Assembly (NCBI GenBank): GCA_020073145.1
Contig: JAIQFS010000008.1
Location: 62,001-126,000, forward strand
Source: Terriglobia bacterium
Lineage (GTDB): Bacteria; Acidobacteriota; Terriglobia; Bryobacterales; Bryobacteraceae
Length of the DNA stretch: 64,000 bases
Reading direction: 5' to 3'
Part shown: positions 1 through 8,369 of the stretch, piece after piece
Layout: the number at the start of each line of letters is the position of its first letter
Numbering within the stretch: position 1 is the stretch's first letter
The notes under the pieces: generated by a model
What the model was told of the DNA's origin: nothing
The model's input: the letters and a program-made list of their open reading frames with translations, nothing else
Databases searched by the model: none
Made by a program: the position numbers and the translations under genes

Positions 1-24
1 ACAACCTTCCAGGCTTCATCAACG

Positions 25-423
25 TTAGCGTTTGGAGAATTGGAACCGCTTGCGCGCGCCCTTTTGCCCGTACTTCTTTCTTTCATGCTGGCGAGGATCC
101 CGGGTCAACAACCCGAGTTTCTTGAGCCGGGGCCGCAGTTCCGCGTTGAACTCCACTAAAGCCCGCGCAATCCCGAGGCGGGCGGCACCGGCCTGGCCCG
201 CGACACCGCCGCCATCGGCGAGAATCAGGATATCGAACTTGTCCATGGTTTCGGTCGCCAGCAGGGGCTGACGCACCACGGCGCGCGTGCTCTCGGTTGG
301 AAAGTAATTCTCGAACGCGCGGTCATTGACCTTGATCTCGCCCTTGCCGGGCCGTAAAAATATGCGAGCCACCGACCTTTTGCGGCGGCCTGTGCCCAAA
401 TGCTGAACCATCGTCGCTGCCAC
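25..423 (-). CDS. rpsI: 30S ribosomal protein S9
   Basis: Ribosomal protein uS9 of the small subunit, 132 residues, close to the usual 130. The family's N-terminal [11 protein letters not shown] motif and the basic C-terminus ending [11 protein letters not shown], which reaches the P-site tRNA in known ribosomes, are both present. The GTG at 423 is preferred because AGGAAGG lies about 8 nt upstream; the in-frame ATG at 411 has no such site. It follows rplM by 45 nt in the conserved L13-S9 order, so both are probably made from one transcript starting upstream of rplM. Confidence 0.97.
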   Translation of the reverse strand: MAATMVQHLGTGRRKRSVARIFLRPGKGEIKVNDRAFENYFPTESTRAVVRQPLLATETMDKFDILILADGGGVAGQAGAARLGIARALVEFNAELRPRLKKLGLLTRDPRQHERKKYGQKGARKRFQFSKR

Positions 424-468
424 GAACCGTACCTTCCTGCTCTCTTAGCCTGCTCTATCCGCGGCGGG

Positions 469-900
469 CTATTTCAGCGCCAGCGCAGAGGGTTTCTGCG
501 CCGCGTGCGGATGACGATCACCCGCATACACATTTAATTTTCGGAACATCTGTTTACCGAGCTTGGTTTTGGGAAGCATGCCCTGGATGGCCTCTTCCAC
601 GATCCGGGTGGGCCTTTCGGCCCGGACGCGCCGGATGTTTTTCTCCACCAAGCCGCCGGGATACCCGGTGAAGTGGCGGTACACCTTGTCCTGTTCCTTG
701 CGGCCGGTCAGCCGAACCTTTTCCGCGTTAATGACGATCACGTGATCGCCGGTGTCCAAGAACGGGGTGTAGGAGGGCTTGGTTTTGCCCATCAGCAGCA
801 TGGCGGCCTTGGTGGCGAGCTTGCCCAAAATCACGTTCTGGGCGTCAATCACATGCCAGCGCCGGCTGATCGCGTTCTTGGAAGGGAATTCCGTACTCAT
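469..900 (-). CDS. rplM: 50S ribosomal protein L13
   Basis: Ribosomal protein uL13, an early-assembling large-subunit protein, 143 residues (family about 142). Recognisable segments are [18 protein letters not shown] near the N-terminus, the [11 protein letters not shown] strand, and HFTGYPGGL. The ATG at 900 has GGAG 8 nt upstream; the in-frame GTG at 906 would sit only 2 nt from that site, so ATG is preferred. It heads the rplM-rpsI pair and has a plausible sigma-70 promoter just upstream. Confidence 0.97.
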   Translation of the reverse strand: MSTEFPSKNAISRRWHVIDAQNVILGKLATKAAMLLMGKTKPSYTPFLDTGDHVIVINAEKVRLTGRKEQDKVYRHFTGYPGGLVEKNIRRVRAERPTRIVEEAIQGMLPKTKLGKQMFRKLNVYAGDRHPHAAQKPSALALK

Positions 901-937
901 TGACACACGTCTCCAACTGTTCCTTTACAATCTATTT

Positions 938-966
938 AGCCTAGCCGGAGACGCGGCGAAAGTCAA
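938..966 (-). promoter_or_regulatory. Candidate sigma-70 promoter for rplM-rpsI
   Basis: Reading the minus strand, TTGACT (966-961) is separated by 17 nt from TAGGCT (943-938). The -35 is 5/6 to consensus and the -10 is 4/6. It sits about 40 nt before the rplM ATG, a sensible leader length. No other promoter-like pair was noticed in the short gap between the hydratase gene and rplM. By eye only. Confidence 0.45.
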
Positions 967-1047
967 ATGGCCTCGGGCACCGGGCATTTTCGGATTGTGC
1001 AGGTTGACACGGAATCGCGCCAGCCCCGTGAGCCTTCCTCGCCTGCA

Positions 1048-1857
1048 TCACTCAAAAGCCAGCTCGGCTGTTCCAACCGGACCAAAATCGGCCGTAATGC
1101 GGTCGCCGCGCTCGGCCCCATACACCTCGGTGGTGACTCCAGTGGTGACGTACTGGCCCGCCTGCAAGCCCAGACCGCGCGACGAGAGGGTATTGACGAG
1201 CCACTGCAAGGCATTGAGCGGATGACCCAGCACGGCGCTTCCGGTGCCTTCGCGAACCACGCGTCCATTGACGGTCAGGCGGACGGGTTGGGCCGCCAAG
1301 TCGAGGTGGCGCCAATTTTCCAGCAGAGGCCCTTTGACCCAGGCGGCGTTACAGGCGTTGTCGGCGATGAGGGAGGGAGCGCCCCGGGTGGTCCAACTCT
1401 CAAAGCGGCTATCCACGATCTCGATGCCGGGCAGAACACCGGCGACGGCAGCGGCGACCTCGTCGACCGGCCGCGGCGCCGCGGAGGCCGGCAAATCGCG
1501 GGCCATGCGGAATGCGAATTCGGCTTCGATGACGCGCTCGACGAACTGGCTGGCGGGCACATGGGCCGGGCTGTCGAAACAGAAGGGCGCGAGGAGATGG
1601 CCGTAGAACGGGCGGTCCACGTTCAGTTGCTTTTGGGCGATGGGGTTCGTGCAGGCGACCTTGTATCCAATGACGGCGCCGCCATAGTGCTCGAGGAGCT
1701 GGCGGACGAGGATTTCCTGGCAGCGATACGCCTCCTCGGCGTTGCGAGGCCGCGCGGATTCAGGGAGTTCGGTCAGCCGGCTGAGGCTGATGCGGGCTTG
1801 GGACAAGAGTTGGGCGCCGGTGAGGATCACCTGATTATGGTATCCCGAGGGCACCAC
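1048..1857 (-). CDS. 2-keto-4-pentenoate hydratase-like protein (FAH superfamily)
   Basis: A 269-residue protein resembling MhpD-type 2-keto-4-pentenoate hydratases and related decarboxylases, which act on products of aromatic meta-cleavage. Family signs are the N-terminal helix with RPRNAEEAYRCQ, the GYKVACTN segment, the acidic metal-site region VIEAEFAFRMARDLP, and the C-terminal AGQYVTTGV turn. No other aromatic-degradation gene is adjacent, so the true substrate is open. The start is a GTG with weak GATGGG upstream, 10 nt after the stop of the preceding membrane-protein gene, so it may be read from the glycan operon upstream. Confidence 0.8.
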   Translation of the reverse strand: MVPSGYHNQVILTGAQLLSQARISLSRLTELPESARPRNAEEAYRCQEILVRQLLEHYGGAVIGYKVACTNPIAQKQLNVDRPFYGHLLAPFCFDSPAHVPASQFVERVIEAEFAFRMARDLPASAAPRPVDEVAAAVAGVLPGIEIVDSRFESWTTRGAPSLIADNACNAAWVKGPLLENWRHLDLAAQPVRLTVNGRVVREGTGSAVLGHPLNALQWLVNTLSSRGLGLQAGQYVTTGVTTEVYGAERGDRITADFGPVGTAELAFE

Positions 1858-1867
1858 CCCATCGGGT

Positions 1868-3394
1868 CTAGTTCACGCTGACTTCGGGGGCGGGGGGGCG
1901 GTTGGGAGGAATGCCGCACCAGGCCAGCACCTTCGCCAGCGGGCGGAACCAGTTGGCGATGGTCTCGTATTGCGCGGGCGCGTCGGCGCGGAAGTTATCG
2001 TAGTAGCCGGTCATACCGATCGCACCGTTCACGACAATTCCGAACAGCCCGAGGGCGACGACCGCGCGGCACACCCAGCGTCTGGCATTGGGCTGCACAT
2101 GTTGGACGAGCCCGCCGATGACCAGGGCCGCTGCTACGAACAGCACCGCGGCGAAGTCGGCCTGATAGCGCATGGTCGATCCGAGCAGACCGTCGACGCA
2201 AATCCACGCCGCGCCCAGAAGCACCAAGGTGGCAACGCAGACGGACCACTCGAGCCGGCGCGCGGGTTCGGTCTTTCTCCACACCCAGGATGACGCAGCC
2301 AACATCAGGGCCAGCGGACCCGTCCACACGATCCCGGCCACCAATTCGACCCCCAAGAAGCCCTTGGGGAGACGAAAGGGCGGATTCGGCGCGAGCACCA
2401 CGAAGGGAAACTGGGAGCGCAGCCGCAGCGGTTCGAGTACGCTGAACCAGAGATTCCTTAGCATGCGAGTGACGCTGAAGTACTGCAGCTTGCGCACGTC
2501 CACACCGGCCAGTTGGTAGTGGTTCCCGAATTCGAACGGCGAATCGAAGCGCACATAGTTATACAACAACAGCAACGCGCTGCCCGCCGCGAAGGCAGCG
2601 AGGGCGCAGGCCATGCGCCGGAAGCGGTCGCGGGGAGTCCCATCCGCGCCCGGAATCAGGAACCAACCGAGCGCGACGACTGCCAGCACCATTTGAGGCC
2701 GCGATCCAAGGGCTCCTGCCAGGGCGATGCCCCCCAGCACGGCCATGGCCCGCGGATTGCGGGAACCAAATGCCGACCGCGCGATTGCGTACAGTGCCAG
2801 AAACGTGAAGAACTGACCGGCAGCGATGGCGGTTTCGTAGACCGCCGGGCGTCGCAGGAGGAATGGGAAGATGTTCGAGAAGCCGAGACAAGCGCAGAGG
2901 AAATAGAGAAGCCAACGCGGCGCTCGCGGCCACCACCGGCCGAGCAGGAGCCTCAGAAAGAGGCAGGCCATAGCGAAGGCTGCCGCGGCGAAGGCCCATG
3001 TGCCGATGCGGTCGGGCAAGAACTCGCCGGTGATCACCAGGTAAGGCAAAAAAAGAGCGACCACGGGGGCCGGACCGAAGTAGACATAGTAGCGGCCCTT
3101 GTACAGACTCGCGTCGTGGATGCGGTAGGGCGCGTTCAGCTGCGGGTCATACGGGTCCTTCAAGGCTAACAACTCCGGTTTCGGGGTCAACCGGAGACTC
3201 GTCTGTCCGTGAAGCAAGGCGTCCGTCAGAACGGTGTACAAGGTGATGCCGCGAATGGGCTGCGTCAGGCGGGGGCGGACGGTCCAGTAGTAGTATCCGG
3301 CGAAAATTCCGATGATCAACCACAAGGCCGCGGTGTTCTGGTTCCAGCGCAGGCGTGCACCGCGTCCCGCCGGGAGGGTCTGCCTGCTCCTCAC
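1868..3394 (-). CDS. Polytopic membrane protein, possibly GT-C-type glycosyltransferase
   Basis: About 508 residues and dominated by hydrophobic segments: an N-terminal TM (ALWLIIGIFAGYYYW), then roughly ten more spread to the C-terminus. The large polar loop after the first TM (DPYDPQLNAPYRIHDASLY) and the overall layout recall membrane glycosyltransferases of the GT-C fold, but I see no decisive catalytic motif. The frame stays open far upstream, where it only overlaps the methyltransferase gene in another frame; the first start after that gene's stop is GTG 3394, which I use. It is the last glycan-type gene of the 7079-to-1868 block. Confidence 0.65.
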   Translation of the reverse strand: MRSRQTLPAGRGARLRWNQNTAALWLIIGIFAGYYYWTVRPRLTQPIRGITLYTVLTDALLHGQTSLRLTPKPELLALKDPYDPQLNAPYRIHDASLYKGRYYVYFGPAPVVALFLPYLVITGEFLPDRIGTWAFAAAAFAMACLFLRLLLGRWWPRAPRWLLYFLCACLGFSNIFPFLLRRPAVYETAIAAGQFFTFLALYAIARSAFGSRNPRAMAVLGGIALAGALGSRPQMVLAVVALGWFLIPGADGTPRDRFRRMACALAAFAAGSALLLLYNYVRFDSPFEFGNHYQLAGVDVRKLQYFSVTRMLRNLWFSVLEPLRLRSQFPFVVLAPNPPFRLPKGFLGVELVAGIVWTGPLALMLAASSWVWRKTEPARRLEWSVCVATLVLLGAAWICVDGLLGSTMRYQADFAAVLFVAAALVIGGLVQHVQPNARRWVCRAVVALGLFGIVVNGAIGMTGYYDNFRADAPAQYETIANWFRPLAKVLAWCGIPPNRPPAPEVSVN

Positions 3395-3438
3395 CCGCGC
3401 ATCCGCGCCGCGGCCGGTTCGGTCGGCAGAGGCGACTT

Positions 3439-4227
3439 CTAGCCCGCGTTCTCGTGAGCGCTGGCGACGATTTGCCACCCCCATTCCCCCTTGGCGGACG
3501 TCCATCGCAACAAGCGCTGAAACGTGCGCAGAATCAGTTTCTCGGACGGAGCGAGGCGGTCGACCGACTGCGCCTGCGCGCGCTCCACGAGCCGGGCGCC
3601 GCGGAGAATGACCGCCAGCCGGTACAGATTGAAAAAAGGAAAGCCGGCCCCGGCTGCAAAATCCGGGCGGAATCCGGCCTCCTGCAACAAGTCGCGCAGA
3701 GCGTGCGGCGAGTAATGCCGGCGGTGGCCAATGTGCCGATCGAAGGCCGACATGGGGCCGCCGGGAACCGTGACGACGACCCGGCATCCGGGCGCCAGGA
3801 ACACGCGTGAGTTCCGCAGCAGGGCGACCGGGTCATCGACGTGCTCGAGCACCTCCGAACAGACGGCCACGTTTGCCCAGCGATGGAACTCGGAGGGAGG
3901 GTTCACGGACTGGAGCAAGTCGCATTGCAAGAAACGAGCGCCGGGCACCTTCGCGCTGGCGATCCGGATGCCAGCCTCGCTCAGCTCCAGCCCGAGGATC
4001 TGGGCCCGCGGCAAGCGGCCGCGCAAGGCCAGGGCGAGATCGCCCTGTCCGCTGCCGATATCAAGCAGCCGGGATGCATCGGGCGCTTGGCCGATCAGTC
4101 GCAGGATCAGGTCGCGGCGAAACGCCTGCGCCGGGTTGAAGGCGGCCGAAGAACCATAGGTCAGCCAATGGGCGTCCCAATTGTCAGCGGCCGCTGGCGG
4201 GATGCCGGCTCCTTCGCGCGGGGTCAT
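3439..4227 (-). CDS. Class I SAM-dependent methyltransferase
   Basis: A 262-residue soluble methyltransferase. The SAM-binding motif I is LLDIGSGQGDLAL, followed by the acidic end of strand 2 (ILGLELSEAGI), the QCDLL segment, and the post-motif VAVCSEVLEHVDDP typical of the Methyltransf_11/25 group. A GHRRHYSP segment after strand 5 is common in methyltransferases of polysaccharide clusters. ATG 4227 overlaps the stop of the upstream methyltransferase as ATGA and has AGGTGGAG just upstream. Its place among glycosyltransferases suggests methylation of a sugar or lipid-linked glycan; the acceptor is unknown. Confidence 0.85.
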   Translation of the reverse strand: MTPREGAGIPPAAADNWDAHWLTYGSSAAFNPAQAFRRDLILRLIGQAPDASRLLDIGSGQGDLALALRGRLPRAQILGLELSEAGIRIASAKVPGARFLQCDLLQSVNPPSEFHRWANVAVCSEVLEHVDDPVALLRNSRVFLAPGCRVVVTVPGGPMSAFDRHIGHRRHYSPHALRDLLQEAGFRPDFAAGAGFPFFNLYRLAVILRGARLVERAQAQSVDRLAPSEKLILRTFQRLLRWTSAKGEWGWQIVASAHENAG

Positions 4228-4862
4228 CGCTCCACCTGGCACGCGGCAAACACATTCATCCCGAACTTGTGCGTGAAGCAGCGGATGTGGCTGGGGGTAA
4301 AGCCGGCGCGGACCAAAAGCGGCCAGAGGCCGGCAATGTCGTAGTACATCTTGTGGTCATCCATCTCGGAGACGGGGCTCAGGCCCAGCCGGAAGGCCGA
4401 AAACTCCAGATACCGTTTTCCGCTCCAGGAGGGGACGTTGACCAAGGCAATGCCGCCCGGGGCGAGCATGCGCCGCATATGGCGCAGGCAGTCCAGAGGC
4501 TCCCACAGATGTTCCAGAACGGAGGTGCACAAAGCCACGTCGACGCCCGCGTCCGGGACATGTTCGAGCGCCGTGGGCAGATGCCCCTCGATGGCTCTCA
4601 CGCGGGGCCGTGTTTTGAGGTCCGGGGCCAGCGACACGTCGATCAGGGTGGCTTCGCGCACGTCGGCGAGATAGGGTCGCACCAGCTTGGCGTGATACCC
4701 GCACCCGATGTCGGCGATACGCAAGTCGCGAAAACTGGGGACAAAGCGCCGGATCTGCCGGCTGGACAGCCAGACCCCGAAGCGGTCCACCAGCGTGGGC
4801 GCGCGGTCCTGCCCGTAGGCAGTCCGCCGTTCATCCGCGGTTCTGGTGGGTTCGAGTGACAT
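4224..4862 (-). CDS. Class I SAM-dependent methyltransferase
   Basis: A 212-residue methyltransferase. Motif I is IADIGCGYHAKLV, strand 2 ends at LIDVSLAPDL, and the motif IV region is VDVALCTSVLEHLWEP. ATG 4862 is used; the in-frame GTG at 4877 is possible. Either start lies inside the 3' end of the glycosyltransferase gene, and the stop overlaps the next methyltransferase as ATGA, so the three genes are probably translationally coupled. It is not a close copy of its neighbour: motifs and C-termini differ, so the two likely modify different positions or substrates. Confidence 0.83.
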   Translation of the reverse strand: MSLEPTRTADERRTAYGQDRAPTLVDRFGVWLSSRQIRRFVPSFRDLRIADIGCGYHAKLVRPYLADVREATLIDVSLAPDLKTRPRVRAIEGHLPTALEHVPDAGVDVALCTSVLEHLWEPLDCLRHMRRMLAPGGIALVNVPSWSGKRYLEFSAFRLGLSPVSEMDDHKMYYDIAGLWPLLVRAGFTPSHIRCFTHKFGMNVFAACQVER

Positions 4863-6084
4863 AGTTGGCGAGCGCACGCAGCACGAGCAGAAAGGTGAAC
4901 GTCATGAACGCGCTGATGACACAGAATAGTCCGGTGATGGCGAGGTGTCGCGAGGGTTCCAGAACGGCCTTCAAGCGCAGGCTGCTTTGGAGGTATTCCT
5001 GGACCAACGGTGTGGTGAGCCCCAGACCAGCAAGGAGGAGCCCGCCCGAAAGAAGACAGGTGCGCGTGTAGGGGAATCGCACGGTCCAGCGCACGGCCTG
5101 TTTGCCGGTGCGGTCGTAGAGGACGCGGGCCAGGCAAGCGAGAAAAAAACTCTGCAGCCCGACCACCGCCAGAGTGAGGCCGAGCAGGCTCCAGTAGATG
5201 GACAGAGTAACCGGACCCACCGTGAGCGGTCCTCCGCTGGATGCCAACACCATAGCGACTCCGATTGCGAGCAACGTGAGGCCCGGCCGAAAAAGAAAAA
5301 AGTCGGCTCCGTTTTCGAACATAGCCTGCAGGTTAATCCATGCCGCCTTCCAAGGGGACAGCCAGCCGGCGCGCTTGTGGTGGCTTTGCCGTCCATCGCG
5401 GTCTCGCAAAAAGCGCACCGGGACTTCGCTGGTGCGCAATTCAAGCTGCACCGACTTCAAGACCATCTCCGAGGCGTATTCCCAGGATTGTGACGCCAGA
5501 TCCATGCGCTGCAACGCTTCGGTGGTCATTCCGCGCATGCCGCAATGAATGTCCGAAAAATGCGTCCCATAGATCAGGTTGAGCAGCCAGGTGGTGACCG
5601 GAGTGCCCAGATAGCGGTGGAGGGCCGGCATCGCCCGGGGTTCGATGTAGCCTCGGAACCGGGAACCCATCACGTACTCGTAACCGGCGCGGAGTTTCTC
5701 CAGGAAAGGCGCGAGCTCGCGGAAATCGTAGGTGCAGTCGGCATCGCCCATGAGCACATACTGGCCGCGGATGTAGGGAAGGGCGTCGATGTAAGCCCGC
5801 CCCAGGCCGCGCTTCGGCACGCACAGGACGCGGGCTCCATGAGCCAGGGCGATCTCGGCTGTTTTGTCCCGCGAGCTATCGACGATCAGAACCTCGCCGA
5901 ACGCGCCGGCCCGTTCGAGCCCCTCCTTGCACCAGTCGACGAACAGACCGACGGTGAGTTCCTCGTTCAAGGCGGGAATGACGATGGAAAGTTCCGGATC
6001 GGAAGCGTCGGCGGGCGGGCACAGCAGCCGCACGTCGCCGGTTTCCCGGAGGTTGGCCGCGCGAAGCCTGCTGGCGGACTCCAT
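4831..6084 (-). CDS. GT2 glycosyltransferase, dolichol-phosphate-mannose-synthase type, with C-terminal membrane domain
   Basis: A 417-residue protein. The N-terminal half is a GT-A fold: LSIVIPALNEELTVG, the DSSRDKTAEIA loop, and the metal-binding VLMGDADCTYDF (DxD-like). The C-terminal half has about four TM helices, as in Dpm1/GtrB-type enzymes that transfer a sugar to a polyprenyl phosphate. ATG 6084 overlaps the epimerase stop as ATGA; the longer frame upstream is an out-of-frame shadow of the epimerase. With the epimerase it probably makes a lipid-linked sugar for the surface glycan built by this block. Confidence 0.88.
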   Translation of the reverse strand: MESASRLRAANLRETGDVRLLCPPADASDPELSIVIPALNEELTVGLFVDWCKEGLERAGAFGEVLIVDSSRDKTAEIALAHGARVLCVPKRGLGRAYIDALPYIRGQYVLMGDADCTYDFRELAPFLEKLRAGYEYVMGSRFRGYIEPRAMPALHRYLGTPVTTWLLNLIYGTHFSDIHCGMRGMTTEALQRMDLASQSWEYASEMVLKSVQLELRTSEVPVRFLRDRDGRQSHHKRAGWLSPWKAAWINLQAMFENGADFFLFRPGLTLLAIGVAMVLASSGGPLTVGPVTLSIYWSLLGLTLAVVGLQSFFLACLARVLYDRTGKQAVRWTVRFPYTRTCLLSGGLLLAGLGLTTPLVQEYLQSSLRLKAVLEPSRHLAITGLFCVISAFMTFTFLLVLRALANYVTRTHQNRG

Positions 6085-7079
6085 CACGCCGCTCGCGGCC
6101 CTGCCAGGATCTCGCGGATGGATCGGGATATGGCCTGGCGCGAGGTCATCGTTGGACGCCAGCCGAGGGCGCGGATGCGGTCGCAGTTCAGACGCACTAC
6201 CGGGACGTCGCCTTTCCAACCGCGGTCTCCTCCGGTGTAGCTCAGTTCCACCGCATCTGCCCGCAGTCCCAGCGCATCGACGGCCAGGGCGGCAATCTCG
6301 GTCACGGTAATCGAGTCGCCGGTGCCGACGTTGAACGCTTCGAAGGCTGGCCCGTCATGATCGTGAGCGGTGCGCACCGCCTCAAGAATATCGAGGACAT
6401 GGATATACGATTTGCTCTGGCTGCCATCTCCGAGGATGCGCAGCTTGCACGGGTCGGCGGCGAGGCGGCGGGCGAAATCCAGGCCGACACCGTGGGTTTG
6501 CCGCGGCCCCACCACATTGGCGAACCGGAAAGCCCGGGCGCGGAATCCGAACATGTAGCAATAACAGGCCAGCAACGCCTCACCCGCCAGTTTGCTGGCA
6601 CCGTAGGTGGAGATGGGGATCAAGGGCCCGAAGTTCTCCCGCATCTCGCGCAACCCCTGGTCGCCATAGACACCGCTGCCGGAGGCGTACAGAATCTTCT
6701 TGACGCCGGCTGTCCGCATCGCCTCGACCACGTTGAAGGTGAGCAGGGTGCCCTGGCGGAAATCGACGCCCGGATCTTCCATGGCTTTCGCGATATCCGG
6801 ATTGGATGCCAGGTGGATGGCCAGGGTATGGCCGGTCAGACACTCGGTGAGGGCGTTCAAATCGCCCGCATCGCCCCGCACGATGCGCAAGCGCGGGTCG
6901 TTGCGGTGATCCGCCAAGTGACATTCGTCCCCGGAGGAAAAGTTATCGAATACGGTGACCCGTTCCGTCTTTGTACTCGCCAGCAGCGAATCGACGAAGT
7001 GGCTCCCGATGAACCCCGCGCCGCCGACAACGGCGACCTTAGGTTCGTCCCAATATCCGGGATTACTTGCATTAGCCAT
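6084..7079 (-). CDS. NAD-dependent sugar-nucleotide epimerase/dehydratase
   Basis: A 331-residue extended SDR enzyme of the UDP-glucose 4-epimerase / dTDP-glucose dehydratase superfamily. The dinucleotide-binding VVGGAGFIGSHF is at about residue 16, the active-site Ser-Tyr-Lys is in STYGASKLAGE, and the substrate-side RFANVVGPRQ is conserved. It would make a nucleotide sugar in the cytoplasm; 4-epimerase is the best guess but the exact sugar cannot be read. It is the first gene of a minus-strand block that continues through GT2, two methyltransferases and a membrane protein, and its stop overlaps the GT2 start (ATGA). Confidence 0.87.
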   Translation of the reverse strand: MANASNPGYWDEPKVAVVGGAGFIGSHFVDSLLASTKTERVTVFDNFSSGDECHLADHRNDPRLRIVRGDAGDLNALTECLTGHTLAIHLASNPDIAKAMEDPGVDFRQGTLLTFNVVEAMRTAGVKKILYASGSGVYGDQGLREMRENFGPLIPISTYGASKLAGEALLACYCYMFGFRARAFRFANVVGPRQTHGVGLDFARRLAADPCKLRILGDGSQSKSYIHVLDILEAVRTAHDHDGPAFEAFNVGTGDSITVTEIAALAVDALGLRADAVELSYTGGDRGWKGDVPVVRLNCDRIRALGWRPTMTSRQAISRSIREILAGPRAA

Positions 7080-7161
7080 GAGTGAACGAACTCCAGTTTA
7101 CCAATCTCGCAAGAGAGGAGCGCCGCCAGGAGGCCCGTGCGGCGGCCGTCGGCAGCCAGGG

Positions 7162-7190
7162 CTTGACAACCGCGAATGTGAGGGATATAA
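7162..7190 (+). promoter_or_regulatory. Strong sigma-70-type promoter
   Basis: TTGACA (7162-7167), a 17-nt spacer, then TATAAG (7185-7190): a perfect -35 and a 5/6 -10. It drives rightward transcription toward the cytochrome genes at 7293 and 7881, giving a leader near 95 nt. Within that leader an inverted repeat, AGTCC-agtc-GGACT (7218-7231), could be an operator or a small hairpin. This is one of the best promoter matches in the window. Confidence 0.6.
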
Positions 7191-7292
7191 GATAAACAGA
7201 TCATTTTATAGCGTTATAGTCCAGTCGGACTGTCTAGCGCGGCCGGCGGAGGTTCGCCAACGAGCGCCCAGTGACGTCACGAGGTGCCAGTT

Positions 7293-7739
7293 ATGAAGCG
7301 GGTTTCCCTGATTAGTCTATTGTTGGGAGCGGCCACCCTTTCCACCGCGACCATCGCTGCCAGCGTCACCTACTACAAGGACGTTCTGCCCATTCTGCAA
7401 AATCACTGTCAAACCTGCCATCGGCCCGGGCAGTTGGCGCCCGTGTCGTTCCTCACCTACAAGGAGACGCGGCCTTGGGCGGAATCGATCAAGTATCTGG
7501 TGGCGGCCAAGAGAATGCCACCGTGGTTCGCGGAGACGCCGTACTCCCCGGTGGTCGCGCGGCATCCCGCATTAACCGTGCGCGAAATCGAGACGATCGT
7601 GAGATGGGTGGATGAAGGGGCCGTGGCGGGGGATCCCAAGGACGCCCCGCCGCCGACCTATGAACAAGAGGGCCGGCGGCGCGTCGATCAACGCCAACCA
7701 TTTTCGGCCGCGCGGCGTGAAATCCCGCCCTTCCATTAG
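7293..7739 (+). CDS. Secreted c-type cytochrome domain, probably a truncated larger enzyme
   Basis: 148 residues with a signal peptide (MKRVSLISLLLGAATL...) and one heme motif, CQTCH, followed by the pattern RPWAESIKYLVAAKRMPPW. That pattern matches the N-terminal cytochrome region found, in acidobacteria, at the front of much longer proteins whose C-terminus resembles copper-dependent ascorbate monooxygenases. Here similarity stops after GDPKDAPPP and the last 30 residues look random and Arg-rich, so the catalytic part is missing. ATG 7293 is chosen because GAGG lies 8 nt upstream. It may be a stand-alone electron carrier or a gene remnant. Confidence 0.7.
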   Translation: MKRVSLISLLLGAATLSTATIAASVTYYKDVLPILQNHCQTCHRPGQLAPVSFLTYKETRPWAESIKYLVAAKRMPPWFAETPYSPVVARHPALTVREIETIVRWVDEGAVAGDPKDAPPPTYEQEGRRRVDQRQPFSAARREIPPFH

Positions 7740-7767
7740 CGTCGTTTCCCTCATTTGGGCCAAGAGG

Positions 7768-7789
7768 CGCAAACCACCTGCGGTTTGCG
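7768..7789. other. 8-bp perfect stem-loop between the two cytochrome genes
   Basis: CGCAAACC, a 6-nt loop (ACCTGC), then GGTTTGCG. It lies 29 nt after the stop of the truncated cytochrome. No T-run follows, so it is not a classical intrinsic terminator; it could protect a 3' end, pause polymerase, or mark the edge of the deletion that shortened the upstream gene. Confidence 0.4.
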
Positions 7790-7880
7790 GAAGGGCCGGA
7801 TCCGCAGCCTCTGTGTCCTTTATCGTCGAGTTTCAGGTTGGAAGCTCGCTTGCTGGCGTCTCCTCCGGGGAGGCTTCTTT

Positions 7881-8300
7881 ATGAACTGGCGGGCATTCCT
7901 AGTGGGCGCAGTGATGCTGGCAGCGGGCTTTCTTGCATCGGCCCAGCCTCCCCCCAAGATCAAGCGCGGGGCGCCGGAGAATATCTCGGCCGCGGACGGG
8001 CCGCGGATGTTCCGGGCCTACTGCGCGGTCTGCCATGGACTGGAAGGCCTGGGAAATGGGCCGGCGGCAGGGGCGTTGAAGAAGCAACCGGCCGACCTGA
8101 CGCAACTGAGCCGGAAGAACAACGGAAAATTCCCGGTATACCGGGTCGCCAATGTGATTCAGGGAGCCGGTGAAACCGCGGCCCACGGCTCCCGCGAGAT
8201 GCCCATTTGGGGCACTGTGTTCCGCACGCTGGGGACGGATACGGTGAAGTTGCGGGTCGACAACCTGACCAGCTATATCGACTCGATTCAGAGGCAGTAG
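7881..8300 (+). CDS. Secreted class I c-type cytochrome
   Basis: 139 residues. A hydrophobic signal peptide (MNWRAFLVGAVMLAAGFLASA) is followed by a single cytochrome c domain with the heme-binding CAVCH at about residue 49 and a likely axial methionine in SREMPIWG. The chain ends in a helix typical of small cytochromes. The ATG is fixed by a GGGGAGG ribosome-binding site at 7867-7873; the preceding CCTCC (7862-7866) could pair with that site. It probably shuttles electrons in the periplasm, but the partner oxidase or dehydrogenase is not in the neighbourhood. Confidence 0.87.
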   Translation: MNWRAFLVGAVMLAAGFLASAQPPPKIKRGAPENISAADGPRMFRAYCAVCHGLEGLGNGPAAGALKKQPADLTQLSRKNNGKFPVYRVANVIQGAGETAAHGSREMPIWGTVFRTLGTDTVKLRVDNLTSYIDSIQRQ

Positions 8301-8369
8301 CCGGATTCTCTCAGGGACCGGCGGTACAGGATTTCGGGGATCTTGCGAGGCTCGCCGGTCGGAGTTTCC

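Noticed and set aside
967-1881. 304-codon plus-strand frame opposite the hydratase gene
   Set aside because: Shadow of a real minus-strand FAH-superfamily gene; no motif on this strand.
3395-3787. Upstream extension of the membrane-protein frame
   Set aside because: It overlaps the methyltransferase gene in another frame and reads as Arg/Gly/Pro-rich noise; hydrophobic protein sequence begins only after 3394.
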